Notes: a model not told the origin generated them from the letters alone. Counted from the first letter of the stretch, positions 43,079 to 53,026 are shown. The stretch is DNA of 64,000 nucleotides from Bin80 sp965219915 (GCA_965219915.1 OZ244794.1:2914001-2978000), one strand, 5' to 3'. Program-made: numbers and translations.

Positions 43079-45437
43079 TTTGGATTAAGCTAATTTTTGT
43101 CTTTTGTGTCTCGGTGAGGACTCCCGGATACGCTTGCCGCAAGAGGCTCTTCATGCCCGAGTCAAAGATTGGAATCAATAGACTAGCTGCAAGGCGGTCG
43201 GGGCGAACTCCAACTCCAAACCGACCGCATTTCTGTGCATAGGCGCCTGCACCCGATCGGATTGGATCAAACGGAGAGGGAATCCCAGAAGATCTAGTCC
43301 GTTCAATCGCGCTTAATACGGCACGATTAATGACTCTACCATCAAGGCTCCTTCCGCCCGCGCGGAGCTGTGCGACCAATCCAGGCGGTACTGGAACTGT
43401 GGCCCCTGAAGGTATTACGCCTAGACGAACCAGCATCTGATTCGTAGCAAAAATCGGCTTGAGAGCCGCATAGGCAAACGGAACCCTTAACTCGCCATCC
43501 CTAATTCCAAGAAACCTTAGGGGCTTTGCCCAAACCAGACCAGCCAACAAGTCACTACAGCGCTCGTCGTTAAAATCACCTCCTAAGAAAGCTGCTACAT
43601 CGCCTATTTGGGCAAAACTCGCACTGCCGAACGGTTTGTCAGTCAATTCCCTGATTAGGGCTTCCACGAGTCGACGCTCAAGCACAGCTATCATGTTGGA
43701 TATCAGTCCTCCGTGTCCCCAGACTGCTGTTTGTGCATGGGCATCCTGGGCCCATTGACGCGATGCTCGCAAGCGTTGGCCGCGGAAAAAAGTTATAGCC
43801 TCGAACTGTGCCTTACCTCTTCTTGAGTTTGTCAGCCGAGTTAGGTGTGCTGCCATGGGAGGTGGACACTCGGGAACCCTAGGGAGGATCTGACTTTCAG
43901 ACTCCGCACCCAAGTCCTGCCGGCTAATTCCCAACCCGGCTAATGCGGCCGCAATTCGAAATTCTGGACTGCCATCATCCGCTTCTCGAACCCAATGACT
44001 GGACAGTAACGGCGGTGGCGCAGGAACCGGATTCTTTTTGTTAGTCTGAGCAGTACCCAACCTAAGCCCCAATTGACCAATAGCCACCATTGCGCCGCTG
44101 ACCGCAGAACGCGACAAATCCGGCGCAAGAAGCTCAAACAGAGCTTCTTCCAAATTCTTAACCGAATGGCGAATGGACCCTGCCTGATCGGCGTTACGGC
44201 CATATTGGCGGACATACCGCAACCATCCACCACGATCCAAGTCTGATATGAGCTTCGCGCCAGGTGATGGTTCAGCGTGTCGGCGCCCAATGGCAACTGC
44301 ATAATAAGTCTTGCCTGCACGCTTGAAATAGCCGAAACGCTGAAATGCAGAAAACCCCCGGCTTATACCCAACGTTGAAATTGCACGCGCAAAATCAAAA
44401 CCATCTCTGGCAATTCGGTCCTGTGCAACGATACGCCCTTCACCAAACAGGGCTTTTATCTCGGTATATCTCGCAGGACGAGGCCACAGCGGAGCCCAGA
44501 ATTCAGCTCTAGCTTCTGCTTCGTCAGCATACTCAATGCCGCCCCAACCGGCACTAGAAGCATGAACTGTAAATGGAAAACTCGCCATTCCTTGGACATT
44601 GTTCTGATGTCTGCGTGAGAAAACAGACGCAAATGTTGACGCGCCTTCAAGCATAAAGACATAATCCCACGAATTGATTACCGACTCACCTTCAAATCCA
44701 GTCCCAGCGTTCGGTCCGCCCGCTGCACTAGGCGAAAACTGCCCAACTTTAGCATCTGAAAGGTGTAACGCTGGGGCATTGAAAAGAGAATTCTCCAATA
44801 ACAGGGCGCTATGAGAGCGCGGAGCACCGTTAGATGCTTGGAATAGGCCGTCCTTATCCGAAAACAAGCGCTGCATTAGATTGTTGGCAAATTCAAGGCG
44901 GCCATCATTTCCACCGGTCCCCAATACCGGTGGGAATCTCAATTTTTCCCCAGACAGGACAAGGGAGGCGTCTAGCCACGGTAATGCTGACATAGGAAGC
45001 CTCGCACGCAACATCTCAATAAGCCTAACTTTGGTCTCTTTTTGTGGCTTCTCATTAAGATCGAGACCCTGCAGAATACCTCGTGCGATATTCACTGAAT
45101 CTGAATAGGTCTTAAATCGTGGATGAACCTCTGCCGACTCCAAGTGCTTTATTCCAGCTTTCGCATCCTTCAGATAAAACCCACTGCCTCCACTCCAAGG
45201 AGCAATTATTGGGCTTGGAGCATAGTGGTGAAGAAAAAAATTGAGTATGTCTTCGTGATCCAGACTCGTAAGCAGACAGAATCGCATGCCTTTCCACCAG
45301 CCCCTCACATTAGCGTCCAGCGCTTGGCCTGTTACCGAATTTGTTGTACTTGACAGCAACCTCAGTACGCCCAATGACTTCAGATATGAGGCAACCGGGA
45401 TGGGCGAGCAGCCGTCCAGCATTATTTGATTAGCCAT
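43068..45437 (-). CDS. csx17: type I-G large subunit Csx17 (Cas8g)
   Basis: A 789-residue Csx17, the large Cascade subunit of type I-G (former I-U) systems, likely to read the PAM and recruit Cas3. The N-terminus MLDGCSPIPVASYLKSLGVLR is diagnostic of Csx17 (LxGCxPxPLxxYLKALGVLR). The start at 45437 is supported by overlap with the cas3 stop (eight bases) and by this motif; an upstream in-frame codon would add ten basic residues. No disruption is visible. The family is poorly conserved, so domain limits cannot be given. Confidence 0.9.
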   Translation of the reverse strand: MANQIMLDGCSPIPVASYLKSLGVLRLLSSTTNSVTGQALDANVRGWWKGMRFCLLTSLDHEDILNFFLHHYAPSPIIAPWSGGSGFYLKDAKAGIKHLESAEVHPRFKTYSDSVNIARGILQGLDLNEKPQKETKVRLIEMLRARLPMSALPWLDASLVLSGEKLRFPPVLGTGGNDGRLEFANNLMQRLFSDKDGLFQASNGAPRSHSALLLENSLFNAPALHLSDAKVGQFSPSAAGGPNAGTGFEGESVINSWDYVFMLEGASTFASVFSRRHQNNVQGMASFPFTVHASSAGWGGIEYADEAEARAEFWAPLWPRPARYTEIKALFGEGRIVAQDRIARDGFDFARAISTLGISRGFSAFQRFGYFKRAGKTYYAVAIGRRHAEPSPGAKLISDLDRGGWLRYVRQYGRNADQAGSIRHSVKNLEEALFELLAPDLSRSAVSGAMVAIGQLGLRLGTAQTNKKNPVPAPPPLLSSHWVREADDGSPEFRIAAALAGLGISRQDLGAESESQILPRVPECPPPMAAHLTRLTNSRRGKAQFEAITFFRGQRLRASRQWAQDAHAQTAVWGHGGLISNMIAVLERRLVEALIRELTDKPFGSASFAQIGDVAAFLGGDFNDERCSDLLAGLVWAKPLRFLGIRDGELRVPFAYAALKPIFATNQMLVRLGVIPSGATVPVPPGLVAQLRAGGRSLDGRVINRAVLSAIERTRSSGIPSPFDPIRSGAGAYAQKCGRFGVGVRPDRLAASLLIPIFDSGMKSLLRQAYPGVLTETQKTKISLIQNEH

Positions 45438-47970
45438 ATCCACCCCTTTCTTCCTCCCTTGATGCACGCCAGTCAGCGATCCTCAACAGTGCCTCCAGAT
45501 ATGCCAGTCTGAACGGACCGAATTTCTGGAGGAGGTCCCGGGTACGCTCGGTCCAGCTTTCCTTTGACAATTCGTTATGTCCTAGCTCCATTACAGAAAG
45601 CGTCAGACTCCCACCTGGCCAGAACTCGCTGTACCCTAATTCTAGCTCAGGTAGTTTGTCACCTTCCCAAACTCCTCTTGCAAATCTCTCGACCTCTGTA
45701 TTTTTCGGTTGTTCTCGTGGAAGGGCTCGCATATTCATCCTTACTTTGCCGTGATGCGCTGCTACAAGAAATGCCAAAAGGTCAGCATCTCGTGACCACT
45801 TCTCGTGAGCCAGAAGAGCGAGCGCAGAGGCCAACTCATGGCGGAAATAGGCACGTTCATGGCGCAAATTTGACTTAGCAGTCTTGGCAAGGAAGAGGTC
45901 CTTCGGGGGCTCACCTCCATTCAGTCCTCGCCGCATGGTCGATTGAAAAGTTTCATGCGCCTTACCCAAGTCATGCCAACATGCAGCCCGAACCAACAGC
46001 CGTTTCGTTGTGTCGCTCACGCCTAACTTATCGGATAGCTCCTCAACCTCCTCCGTTACGTGGTCCAAATGATCTTTGAGCAGCACATGACAGCCCAACT
46101 CGCTCTCCGTATCATCATCATGTCCGTCAGATACATCCACAAATGATCCATTCGCTTCGACCGAGTTGCTCGAATTTACAGCGACCGGAATATCCACTCG
46201 TTTACCAGTGAAGCCCAACTGCTCACTGTACCCGCCGGCGTGCGAATAGGCCAAAATGGTCAGACCCGGCCATGGTTCAGATTTCAGCTCTTCCCAACCC
46301 GGAGGGCTATCTCGGACTTGACCAGAGCACTGCCTTGACTGCAGATCGCGTATAAAGAAAACCGGCTTTTTATTGGCTTTCTTGCCGTCCTGAATCCATT
46401 TCGTGGCCAGACCAATTGGCGCAGCACATAATTCCAGCGCGCCGGCCTTGGGAACCTCTTCCCAGGAAATGGGCTCTCGACGCCAAAACACTTGGACATC
46501 TGTGTCTCTGGAGCTGCGTACATACGTAGAAATGTCAACGTGGAAGCCATTCAAATCAGCGTCGGTGTCAAATAAATCATCAAGATCATTTCGACGCACC
46601 ACACACACATGCGTATCAATTGGATCAATACGAGGGAGGTATACTGACGCTACATTCCGCAAGGCCAACAACTTTTTCCGGGCATCCTCCAATTCGTGTA
46701 CCTCGTAGGGTAGTGCAAGGCTAGCCGAAATTTTGGATGCTTTTGAGGAGTCTGATTCAGGAAAGCCTAAGAGATCAATCCAGTAGACCCTAGCTCCGCC
46801 ATCAACCTCTGCTTTCCGATTTGCCCGTCCGAACCGCTGCACCATTGAAGCCCAGGGTGCGAGTTCTGAGAACATGACCGCCGCAGAAATATCAATGCCA
46901 GCTTCCACAGCCTGGGTTGCAACGACTATCAAATCAGACGAAAGAGTATCGCCTAGAACCCTTTGCAGTTCACGTTCTCGTTCCGTAGGGCGGAATCGTG
47001 AGTGAAGCAGAACGACCTCGGGCCCGCTGCTTTTCTCTGATAGAATCTTGCATATGCTCTGATATAGTCCCTGTGCTCGCATTACCTGATTGACAATCAC
47101 CAACGTCATATGACCGGAGCGGTGAGCCTCCAGAACAGCGGACGTAAGTTGATTGATGTAAGCCTTCTCATGCTTTGCGACACCAGATTCGGGAATTACG
47201 GGGGACTTCAATAAGTATTTGGGAGCACGGACCAATTTTCGTATCCTCGTATCGGTCTCCCTCCCCGGATTTATTCGCAGAACTTTTGAAGGAGCCTGGA
47301 AATCCACCGTGGCAAGCCATTCCGGTTCAAGCGTAGCAGATACCCATAGACTGCGAGTTGGGTAGGCAGGAACCACGCTCTCCTCGCTTCTCAAATCCTC
47401 ACGGCGAAACGCCTCAAGTTGCGCAGAAGTAGCCTGACCAGTTCCCATTAGCTGCACTTCATCGAAAACCCACTGTACATCTCGATGCAGTAGGCCAAAC
47501 TCCACGGGCCACAGTGTGGGGGCTGACGCATAACCGCGCATGAGAGCGCGACTCAACAACATGTCTTGGGTGCCAACGATAATGGCTGCCCGCTCAGGAT
47601 TATACAGCCAGCCTCTGGATGATTTGCCTCCTTTCAGTACATGCACATCCTCTTGGGTTGGGAGAAGCCCATTTGTCACAATTGCAGCTTGGTCCATGCA
47701 CTGTAACCATGACTCAATCAACTCCTTTGTCTGATCTACCAACGCACGCATTGGTAGGCACCAAACAAGTCTTCTCGGCGTTTGCTTGGGACGTTGTAGT
47801 CTCTGAAACATCCACCCCAAAGTAACTCCGGCCGTCTTTCCCGACCCAGTCGGGGCAATGAGAACTTCAGGCCATGGACCATTGGCTAGCTTCTTCTGCC
47901 AATCAAATGGCTCAGTCCCAGAAAAGGCAGCACGAAAGAAAGAACGGAAGTCAATATTGTTCTCGTTCAT
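45430..47970 (-). CDS. cas3: Cas3 helicase-nuclease with C-terminal HD domain
   Basis: An 846-residue Cas3. The SF2 helicase comes first: Walker A LIAPTGSGKTAG (K45), motif II WVFDEVQLMGTG (DEVQ) and motif VI QRFGRANRKAE. The HD nuclease follows at the C-terminus (ACWHDLGKAHETF around residue 666, then RHELASALAL and VAAHHGKVR). HD-last order is the type I-G arrangement, the reverse of most Cas3 proteins. It unwinds and degrades DNA bound by Cascade. It is the first gene of the cas operon; the start is the ATG at 47970. All key motifs are intact. Confidence 0.93.
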   Translation of the reverse strand: MNENNIDFRSFFRAAFSGTEPFDWQKKLANGPWPEVLIAPTGSGKTAGVTLGWMFQRLQRPKQTPRRLVWCLPMRALVDQTKELIESWLQCMDQAAIVTNGLLPTQEDVHVLKGGKSSRGWLYNPERAAIIVGTQDMLLSRALMRGYASAPTLWPVEFGLLHRDVQWVFDEVQLMGTGQATSAQLEAFRREDLRSEESVVPAYPTRSLWVSATLEPEWLATVDFQAPSKVLRINPGRETDTRIRKLVRAPKYLLKSPVIPESGVAKHEKAYINQLTSAVLEAHRSGHMTLVIVNQVMRAQGLYQSICKILSEKSSGPEVVLLHSRFRPTERERELQRVLGDTLSSDLIVVATQAVEAGIDISAAVMFSELAPWASMVQRFGRANRKAEVDGGARVYWIDLLGFPESDSSKASKISASLALPYEVHELEDARKKLLALRNVASVYLPRIDPIDTHVCVVRRNDLDDLFDTDADLNGFHVDISTYVRSSRDTDVQVFWRREPISWEEVPKAGALELCAAPIGLATKWIQDGKKANKKPVFFIRDLQSRQCSGQVRDSPPGWEELKSEPWPGLTILAYSHAGGYSEQLGFTGKRVDIPVAVNSSNSVEANGSFVDVSDGHDDDTESELGCHVLLKDHLDHVTEEVEELSDKLGVSDTTKRLLVRAACWHDLGKAHETFQSTMRRGLNGGEPPKDLFLAKTAKSNLRHERAYFRHELASALALLAHEKWSRDADLLAFLVAAHHGKVRMNMRALPREQPKNTEVERFARGVWEGDKLPELELGYSEFWPGGSLTLSVMELGHNELSKESWTERTRDLLQKFGPFRLAYLEALLRIADWRASREEERGGYG

Positions 47971-48525
47971 CAACCCGTCAATGCACTACCTGACTACTCA
48001 TACAACTACCTCCCGATTTGATAAATGGACTGCAATACAACGCGACAAGCTCGAGGACGCTACACTAGTGACTCACCAAACAGACACTTTTGTTAATATA
48101 ATAACTCTCCAAGTATTGTTTCAGCACGTATATTCTTTATTTATTAATATATGGATAATATTAGTTAAATTACTGTTAATTTATAATAACTTGGTTTTTG
48201 GGGAGAGTTTCTAGCCAACCTTGACCCAAAAGTATTTCATTCACTCAGGCAACCTCCGACGCCCACATCCGAGATCTTGCGATATTCATGAGGTGACCAA
48301 GCGTGCTGTGCCCACGTTGCAAGGATGAATTATTCGGGCTTCGGAGAACACATCGCTTACCGGATTCCAGGTAACTTTTGGACCAGTCAGCACGGAATTA
48401 CGCCATTGATCCTCAAGTCAGTCCCCAACCTTCAGTACATAGAGATCACGCTAATTCGTAACACCGCGCGAAAACCACCGCCCCGAGTCCTCCAACATCT
48501 TATTCTATCGGCAGCGACAGGCTTT
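47971..48525. promoter_or_regulatory. AT-rich region upstream of cas3
   Basis: About 120 bases (48085-48205) are strikingly AT-rich, with runs such as TTTATTTATTAATATATGG, unlike the surrounding DNA. As cas3 is the first gene of the leftward cas operon, its promoter should lie here, and the region may bind nucleoid proteins. No exact promoter boxes can be named. From 48210 to 48525 I see no gene; short frames there lack any family motif. Confidence 0.4.
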
Positions 48526-48834
48526 TCAAAACCAGTGCCTACAAACCTTGGTGTTACGTTGATCCGCGCGGCTGCGGGAAAACCCTGAAGGTGTAAAAAC
48601 TGGCGCGCGGCGAACCGGAATAACTACAGTTTCACCTGTATGGATTCTGCCGCATTCATGCCTTGTGATCACAGACCTTTAAGGTTCCAAGTCCCCGGAT
48701 TTCGATTGAATCATTTTGTTGGAGCGCTTCCATAATGGAGGAGATCAGGGTGTCCACAACATGCCACATTCTAACTTGGTAATTCTTGGCCCAATTGCTT
48801 GAGATACCTCCGTCACAAGATCAGATTTAGTCAT
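48526..48834 (-). pseudogene. HU/IHF-family DNA-binding protein pseudogene
   Basis: The minus strand shows an HU-like protein in three frames. Frame 1 from ATG at 48834: MTKSDLVTEVSQAIGPRITK, then a stop. Frame 2: VVDTLISSIMEALQQNDSIE, then IRGLGTLKVCDHKA and a stop. Frame 3: GRIHTGETVVIPVRRAPVFT, then PSGF, ending at the stop at 48526. In order these are the HU helices, the beta-saddle and the arm with the G-x-x-P-x-TGE motif (here G-R-I-H-TGE). At least two frameshifts break the gene, so no functional protein is expected. It sits between the cas operon and the sugar-oxidoreductase cluster. Confidence 0.75.
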
Positions 48835-48894
48835 TTGAAAATCCATATTGGTCCTTCACTTTTTGAAGCGAGAGCGGATGCCGCGCGTCTATGA

Positions 48895-49986
48895 TTACTG
48901 ATCGAACCACACTGTTTTCCCTGACTTGGCAGATCGAACAGCCGCATCCAAAATTTCCACTGCTACTATGTTGATCGGGAGCGATGAAAGGCTTCCCTCT
49001 GGATCCGTATTGCCACGCACGACGGACGCCAGAAAGGCAAAGGGATCATTGTGAGGAGCAGCTCTGGCAGGTGCCACAAAAGGTCTCGACTGGGTGTCCG
49101 GCAACCCAACCATGCCCTCGGTCGCATTCGAGGTGTAAATAAATCCCTCCGTTCCGTACACATCCATATCCTTCCGGTTGAACGGCCAATTCCAGGATGC
49201 CTGGATAATCCCTTGTGCAGACGGATAGGTTACGATGATCGTTGCCTCATCATCAACCTGACCATAGGGAGCTTCCGGCTTGAATATCTGCGTTACTGCT
49301 GTCACACTCTCCGGTCGCTGACCGTCCATAAACCAGGTGATCAAGTTGGCACCATAACATCCAAAATCTGTGATCGCACCTCCTCCGTTCTTTTCTTCCG
49401 TCAGAAGCCAGGACGAAAACTCCTCGCCTACCCCAATCTCAATTGGACCTGGGTGTCCGTCACGTACGACCATCTTTCTTAAATCTCCAAGTGACGGTAG
49501 CACCTCCTTTGCGTAATGGACACTTGGGTACCAAGTGGTTTCGTAGTTGGTCAGTAGGTGAATCCCCGCAGAATCTGCGACTATTTTCATCCGCTCCGCA
49601 TGGTCCAGCGAGATTGCCAGCGGCTTTTCAACCATCACATGAACGCCGCGGGCAGCAGCCGCTGCCGTTATGGCTAAATGGTCGTATATGTTGGAAAACA
49701 CCGTCAAAGCTTCCGGTTTGGTCGCCTCAATCATCTCTTCCACTGTCGGATAAACCAATCCCATATCAAATCCGAACCGGGCGGCATGACGCTCAGCCAA
49801 AGCCCGGTCGGCCTCTGCAATCCCAACGATCTCAATATCCCCATGGTATTCACGGCCTAGTATCCAGCCTACATGCCCATGCACAAGTCCCGCCACGCCA
49901 ATACGCACCGGAGCGGGTGCATCGGAAGAAGCCGAAGCAGGTGATATTTGCAAAACAAATGCAAATAGAAAAGCTGATAATCCCAT
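48895..49986 (-). CDS. exported Gfo/Idh/MocA-family oxidoreductase
   Basis: A 363-residue NAD(P)-dependent dehydrogenase with a Sec signal (MGLSAFLFAFVLQISPASAS). I chose the ATG at 49986 because it opens this signal; an upstream start is out of pattern. The Rossmann motif is VRIGVAGLVHGHVGWILG, and the catalytic EKPLAISL contains the family Glu-Lys-Pro. The C-terminal domain includes GGAITDFGCYGANLITWFM with the expected D-x-x-x-Y region. Likely oxidises a sugar or inositol-type compound outside the cytoplasm; cofactor supply there is unclear (some members bind NADP tightly). Confidence 0.85.
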   Translation of the reverse strand: MGLSAFLFAFVLQISPASASSDAPAPVRIGVAGLVHGHVGWILGREYHGDIEIVGIAEADRALAERHAARFGFDMGLVYPTVEEMIEATKPEALTVFSNIYDHLAITAAAAARGVHVMVEKPLAISLDHAERMKIVADSAGIHLLTNYETTWYPSVHYAKEVLPSLGDLRKMVVRDGHPGPIEIGVGEEFSSWLLTEEKNGGGAITDFGCYGANLITWFMDGQRPESVTAVTQIFKPEAPYGQVDDEATIIVTYPSAQGIIQASWNWPFNRKDMDVYGTEGFIYTSNATEGMVGLPDTQSRPFVAPARAAPHNDPFAFLASVVRGNTDPEGSLSSLPINIVAVEILDAAVRSAKSGKTVWFDQ

Positions 49987-50279
49987 ATCACCGAAATAGT
50001 TGAATAAATAATGTAACCCTATGTACTGACCTGTCTGCCTAAGAACTACCAAATGATATACAAGAATGACGCTTACTTCCTGACGAATAGCAATGATCTA
50101 TGCTTAACGGCAGCGTTGCCTCAATCCCCGCATTCACATGACTGCATTAGTACCGCCTGTACCCAATCATCATGGCATACCTGTATCGTTGGATTTCGGG
50201 ACAGCTCTGGTCGCACAAGGCAGTGCAATGATCCGTCACCCGGACAACAAAGTCGCCTATCTGCCGCAAAAACCCAATA

Positions 50280-51209
50280 TCAACCGCCGCCTCCGTCTAC
50301 ACTCCGATACGCCTCAATCAACGCAGCCTCCCCCTCCTTGCCGGGATGCATGTTGCCGTGCTCCATCCCTAATATGCCCTCAAAACCTTTTTTTCGGATG
50401 TGGGCAAAAACATTCGCGTAGTTGATCTCGCCAGTTGTCGGCTCCTTGCGGCCCGGATTATCTCCAATCTGGAAGTATCCGATTTCATCCCAGGCACCAT
50501 CAATATTTGGAATCAGATTGCCTTCTGTGATCTGCTGATGATACAGGTCATTCAGTATCTTGCAGGCGGGACTGTCCACAGAACGGCAAATTGAATAGGC
50601 TTGGGGAATTTTCGTCAGAAAAAGCCCGGGATGATTGTGCGGGTTGAGTGGTTCCAGTACCATTACTAAACCATGCGGCTCCAAGATGTCACAGGCACGC
50701 CGCAGACTCTCCACAACATTAGCAGTTTGGTAGCCCATATCAAGCCTTAGATCCACAAAGCCGGGTACCACAGTCATCCAAGTCGCATTGACGCGCTTCG
50801 CTACCTCGACAGAATCCTCAATGTCGCTCAAGAATTGCGCCCTGAGGTCCGCATCACCACTGGCAAGATTGGGCTCGCGCCAGTGGATCTGATGTGCCAC
50901 AAAGACCCCCATCCGCATATTGCGATCAGACATGGTCCTCGCAATTCGCTCCTGGGTATCTGTATTTCGTCCCTTCATACCATTGTCCTCCCAGGCCGTG
51001 AAGCCTTGATCCGCTGCAAAATTCAACTGATCAACCAAATCATCACCAGCACTGTTCTTAAACATGCCAAAATGTGGCGCATAGTGCATCGAGAAAGCAT
51101 CCTGCACTCCATTTTCAGCCTCCGTTGCTAATGGAGCACAACCTAAACTAGCAGCCGCGGTCATGAGGGCAGCAGAAGGCATAAATTCTCGACGAGTCAT
51201 ATTCTTCAT
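50280..51209 (-). CDS. Tat-exported hydroxypyruvate-isomerase-like TIM barrel
   Basis: A 309-residue TIM-barrel sugar isomerase (AP-endonuclease-2 fold, Hyi-like). The signal has the twin-arginine motif TRREFMPSAALMTAAASLGC, with a possible lipobox at LGC. Metal-site sequence is visible in VMVLEPLNPHNHPGLFLTK, LNDLYHQQITEGNLI, YFQIGDNPGRKEP and GILGMEHGNMHPG, in the order seen in Hyi. It shares this pattern with the next gene, suggesting relatedness. The substrate is unknown; the exported location suggests handling of sugar acids or ketoses in the periplasm. Confidence 0.82.
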   Translation of the reverse strand: MKNMTRREFMPSAALMTAAASLGCAPLATEAENGVQDAFSMHYAPHFGMFKNSAGDDLVDQLNFAADQGFTAWEDNGMKGRNTDTQERIARTMSDRNMRMGVFVAHQIHWREPNLASGDADLRAQFLSDIEDSVEVAKRVNATWMTVVPGFVDLRLDMGYQTANVVESLRRACDILEPHGLVMVLEPLNPHNHPGLFLTKIPQAYSICRSVDSPACKILNDLYHQQITEGNLIPNIDGAWDEIGYFQIGDNPGRKEPTTGEINYANVFAHIRKKGFEGILGMEHGNMHPGKEGEAALIEAYRSVDGGGG

Positions 51210-51244
51210 GGTATTGTAAGATTGGTAAGTCGGAACAGCAAAAT

Positions 51245-52099
51245 CTAAACGTCACAGATGCGAACAGCTTCACGCAGAGATACCAGGGGGGTTCTGGTTG
51301 GAATGAACTCCTGACCAACAAACCCTTCATAGCCTGTTTCCACAATCGCACGCATGATAGCAGAATAATTCAGTTCCTGTGATTCATCAATTTCATTACG
51401 TCCAGGGTTACCGCCAGTATGATAATGAGCTATGTACTGATGATTGTCGCGAATAGTGCGAATGACATCACCCTCCATGATCTGCATGTGGTAAATGTCG
51501 TAGAGTAATTTGAAGCGCTCAGAACCAACCTGTTTACATAGCTCAACCCCCCACGCTGTTCGATCACACATGTAATCTGGATGGCTGACCTTACTGTTCA
51601 ATAGCTCCATACATACCGTGACCCCATATTCTTCTGCCGCCGGAATAATACCTTTGAGACCTGTAATGCAGTTCTCAAGCCCCGTGGTATCCTCCATTCC
51701 CCGCCTGTTGCCCGAAAAACAAATCACACGATCATAACCGGCTTCAGCAACCTCTTTGATCCGTTCCTTATACAGCGGCACCAGCCACTCATGATTGGAC
51801 GGCTCATTGAACCCATCAGTCAGGCGATCCTTGCCCTCTATTCCCGGTCCAAAGGGCATGGCACAAATCAATCCATACTTCTCAAGAATCGGCCATTCAT
51901 CAGGTTCAAGCAGTTCCACAGACTTTAGTCCTATTGTCGCAGCTGCCTGTGCGAGCTCCTCAACTGAATGATCCGGGTAGCACCATTTGCATACACTATG
52001 ATTCACTCTCCCTCGCAGAGGAAGTTTCGAACTAGTTCCTAGCAGACCGACGCCTGCAAGTCCGACCAGACCGGTTTCAATAAAGTTTCTACGTCGCAT
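51245..52099 (-). CDS. Tat-exported hydroxypyruvate-isomerase-like TIM barrel (2)
   Basis: A 284-residue second Hyi-like isomerase. The twin-arginine signal is MRRRNFIETGLVGLAGVGLL. Metal and substrate motifs run VTVCMELLNSKVSHPDYMCD, LLYDIYHMQIMEGDVIRTIR, HYHTGGNPGRNEIDESQ and GYEGFVGQEFIPT. Similar spacing of these motifs in the preceding protein suggests an ancient duplication. It lies 27 bases from the next upstream stop, in the same presumed operon. Confidence 0.82.
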   Translation of the reverse strand: MRRRNFIETGLVGLAGVGLLGTSSKLPLRGRVNHSVCKWCYPDHSVEELAQAAATIGLKSVELLEPDEWPILEKYGLICAMPFGPGIEGKDRLTDGFNEPSNHEWLVPLYKERIKEVAEAGYDRVICFSGNRRGMEDTTGLENCITGLKGIIPAAEEYGVTVCMELLNSKVSHPDYMCDRTAWGVELCKQVGSERFKLLYDIYHMQIMEGDVIRTIRDNHQYIAHYHTGGNPGRNEIDESQELNYSAIMRAIVETGYEGFVGQEFIPTRTPLVSLREAVRICDV

Positions 52100-52126
52100 T
52101 TTTTGTTATTTCTGACGGATCGGAAT

Positions 52127-53017
52127 CTAGCCCGTAGGCAGAATACTATCCATGCGGGCAGCTAATCCTTCAAGGTATGATCTGTCGCCCCCTGATACCT
52201 CGGCAGTGGCCCATCCCTGATAACCGATTTCTGAAAGGGCCTCATTAACAGCTGGCCAATCACAATCACCTTCCCCCAAAGGCACTCCAAAGCCAGCATA
52301 TGGCCCCTCCGAATCAGCTTTTGACCGACTGAACTCCTTGATATCCAACTTCAATATGCGATGACCTAGTGCACGAATCCAATGCTCTGGCCAGCCGTAG
52401 GTGACAACATTACCAACATCGAAATACCAGCCCACTGAATCACTCTCGAACTCATCCACATATCTTGCGCACTCTAGTGGACTGAGAAGAAATTTATTCC
52501 AAACATTTTCAAATGCAATCTTGATACCATGCTCAGCCGCCATGGGAAGTACCTTGCGGATTTCCGATTGCGACCGTGAATAAGCATCTGCGTAAGACAC
52601 CTGTTTGTTAACCACCGCTGGCACAAGAAGGACCGTTGAGGCTCCATAAGTATGTGCATCCTGGATTGCCGTCTTCAATCCATTCACGCCTGCTTCCCTA
52701 ACGGCCGCATCAGGATGTGAAAGAGTTTGCCGCCAGTGAACCGAATCGACTACACCGTGGATCGGCAATCCCGTAGCGTCCCGCGCGGCTATTATTTCAT
52801 CGTTGTCCAAGTCATTCGGGCTATCCATCTCTACTCCATCGAACCCCAGGTCCTTGAGTAGCTGGAATTTCTCGGCAATGGAAAGCTCTGGCTCCTGGAT
52901 CATCCCGAACTTAATCGCCTTTCGGACGGAAATGCGGGAGCGTGCGAAAACGCGCCCCGAAAAAGCCAGTCCCGCTGCGCCTAATGCACTGGTAAACAGA
53001 AAATCCCTTCGTTCCAT
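52127..53017 (-). CDS. Tat-exported sugar phosphate isomerase/epimerase family
   Basis: A 296-residue TIM-barrel isomerase/epimerase. The start at 53017 (MERRDFLFTSALGAAGLAFS) opens a twin-arginine signal. Core landmarks are LLKDLGFDGVEMDSPNDLDN, IKIAFENVWNKFLLSPLECA, GWYFDVGNVVTYGWPEHWIR and PLGEGDCDWPAVNEALSEIG, with the presumed metal-binding Glu, Asp and His residues in them. It resembles L-xylulose-5-phosphate 3-epimerase/IolE-type proteins. Exported paralogues of this kind are frequent in Bacteroidota-type genomes. Substrate unknown. Confidence 0.82.
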   Translation of the reverse strand: MERRDFLFTSALGAAGLAFSGRVFARSRISVRKAIKFGMIQEPELSIAEKFQLLKDLGFDGVEMDSPNDLDNDEIIAARDATGLPIHGVVDSVHWRQTLSHPDAAVREAGVNGLKTAIQDAHTYGASTVLLVPAVVNKQVSYADAYSRSQSEIRKVLPMAAEHGIKIAFENVWNKFLLSPLECARYVDEFESDSVGWYFDVGNVVTYGWPEHWIRALGHRILKLDIKEFSRSKADSEGPYAGFGVPLGEGDCDWPAVNEALSEIGYQGWATAEVSGGDRSYLEGLAARMDSILPTG

Positions 53018-53026
53018 CGGTATCAC

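Noticed and set aside
42186..43093. Plus-strand frames across csb1
   Set aside because: They are shadows of csb1, whose family motifs and operon overlaps are clear.
48325..48588. Plus-strand frame of 87 codons with ITLIRN / VTLIRA repeats
   Set aside because: It partly overlaps the HU pseudogene on the other strand and has no recognisable domain; the repeat-like look is too short to count.
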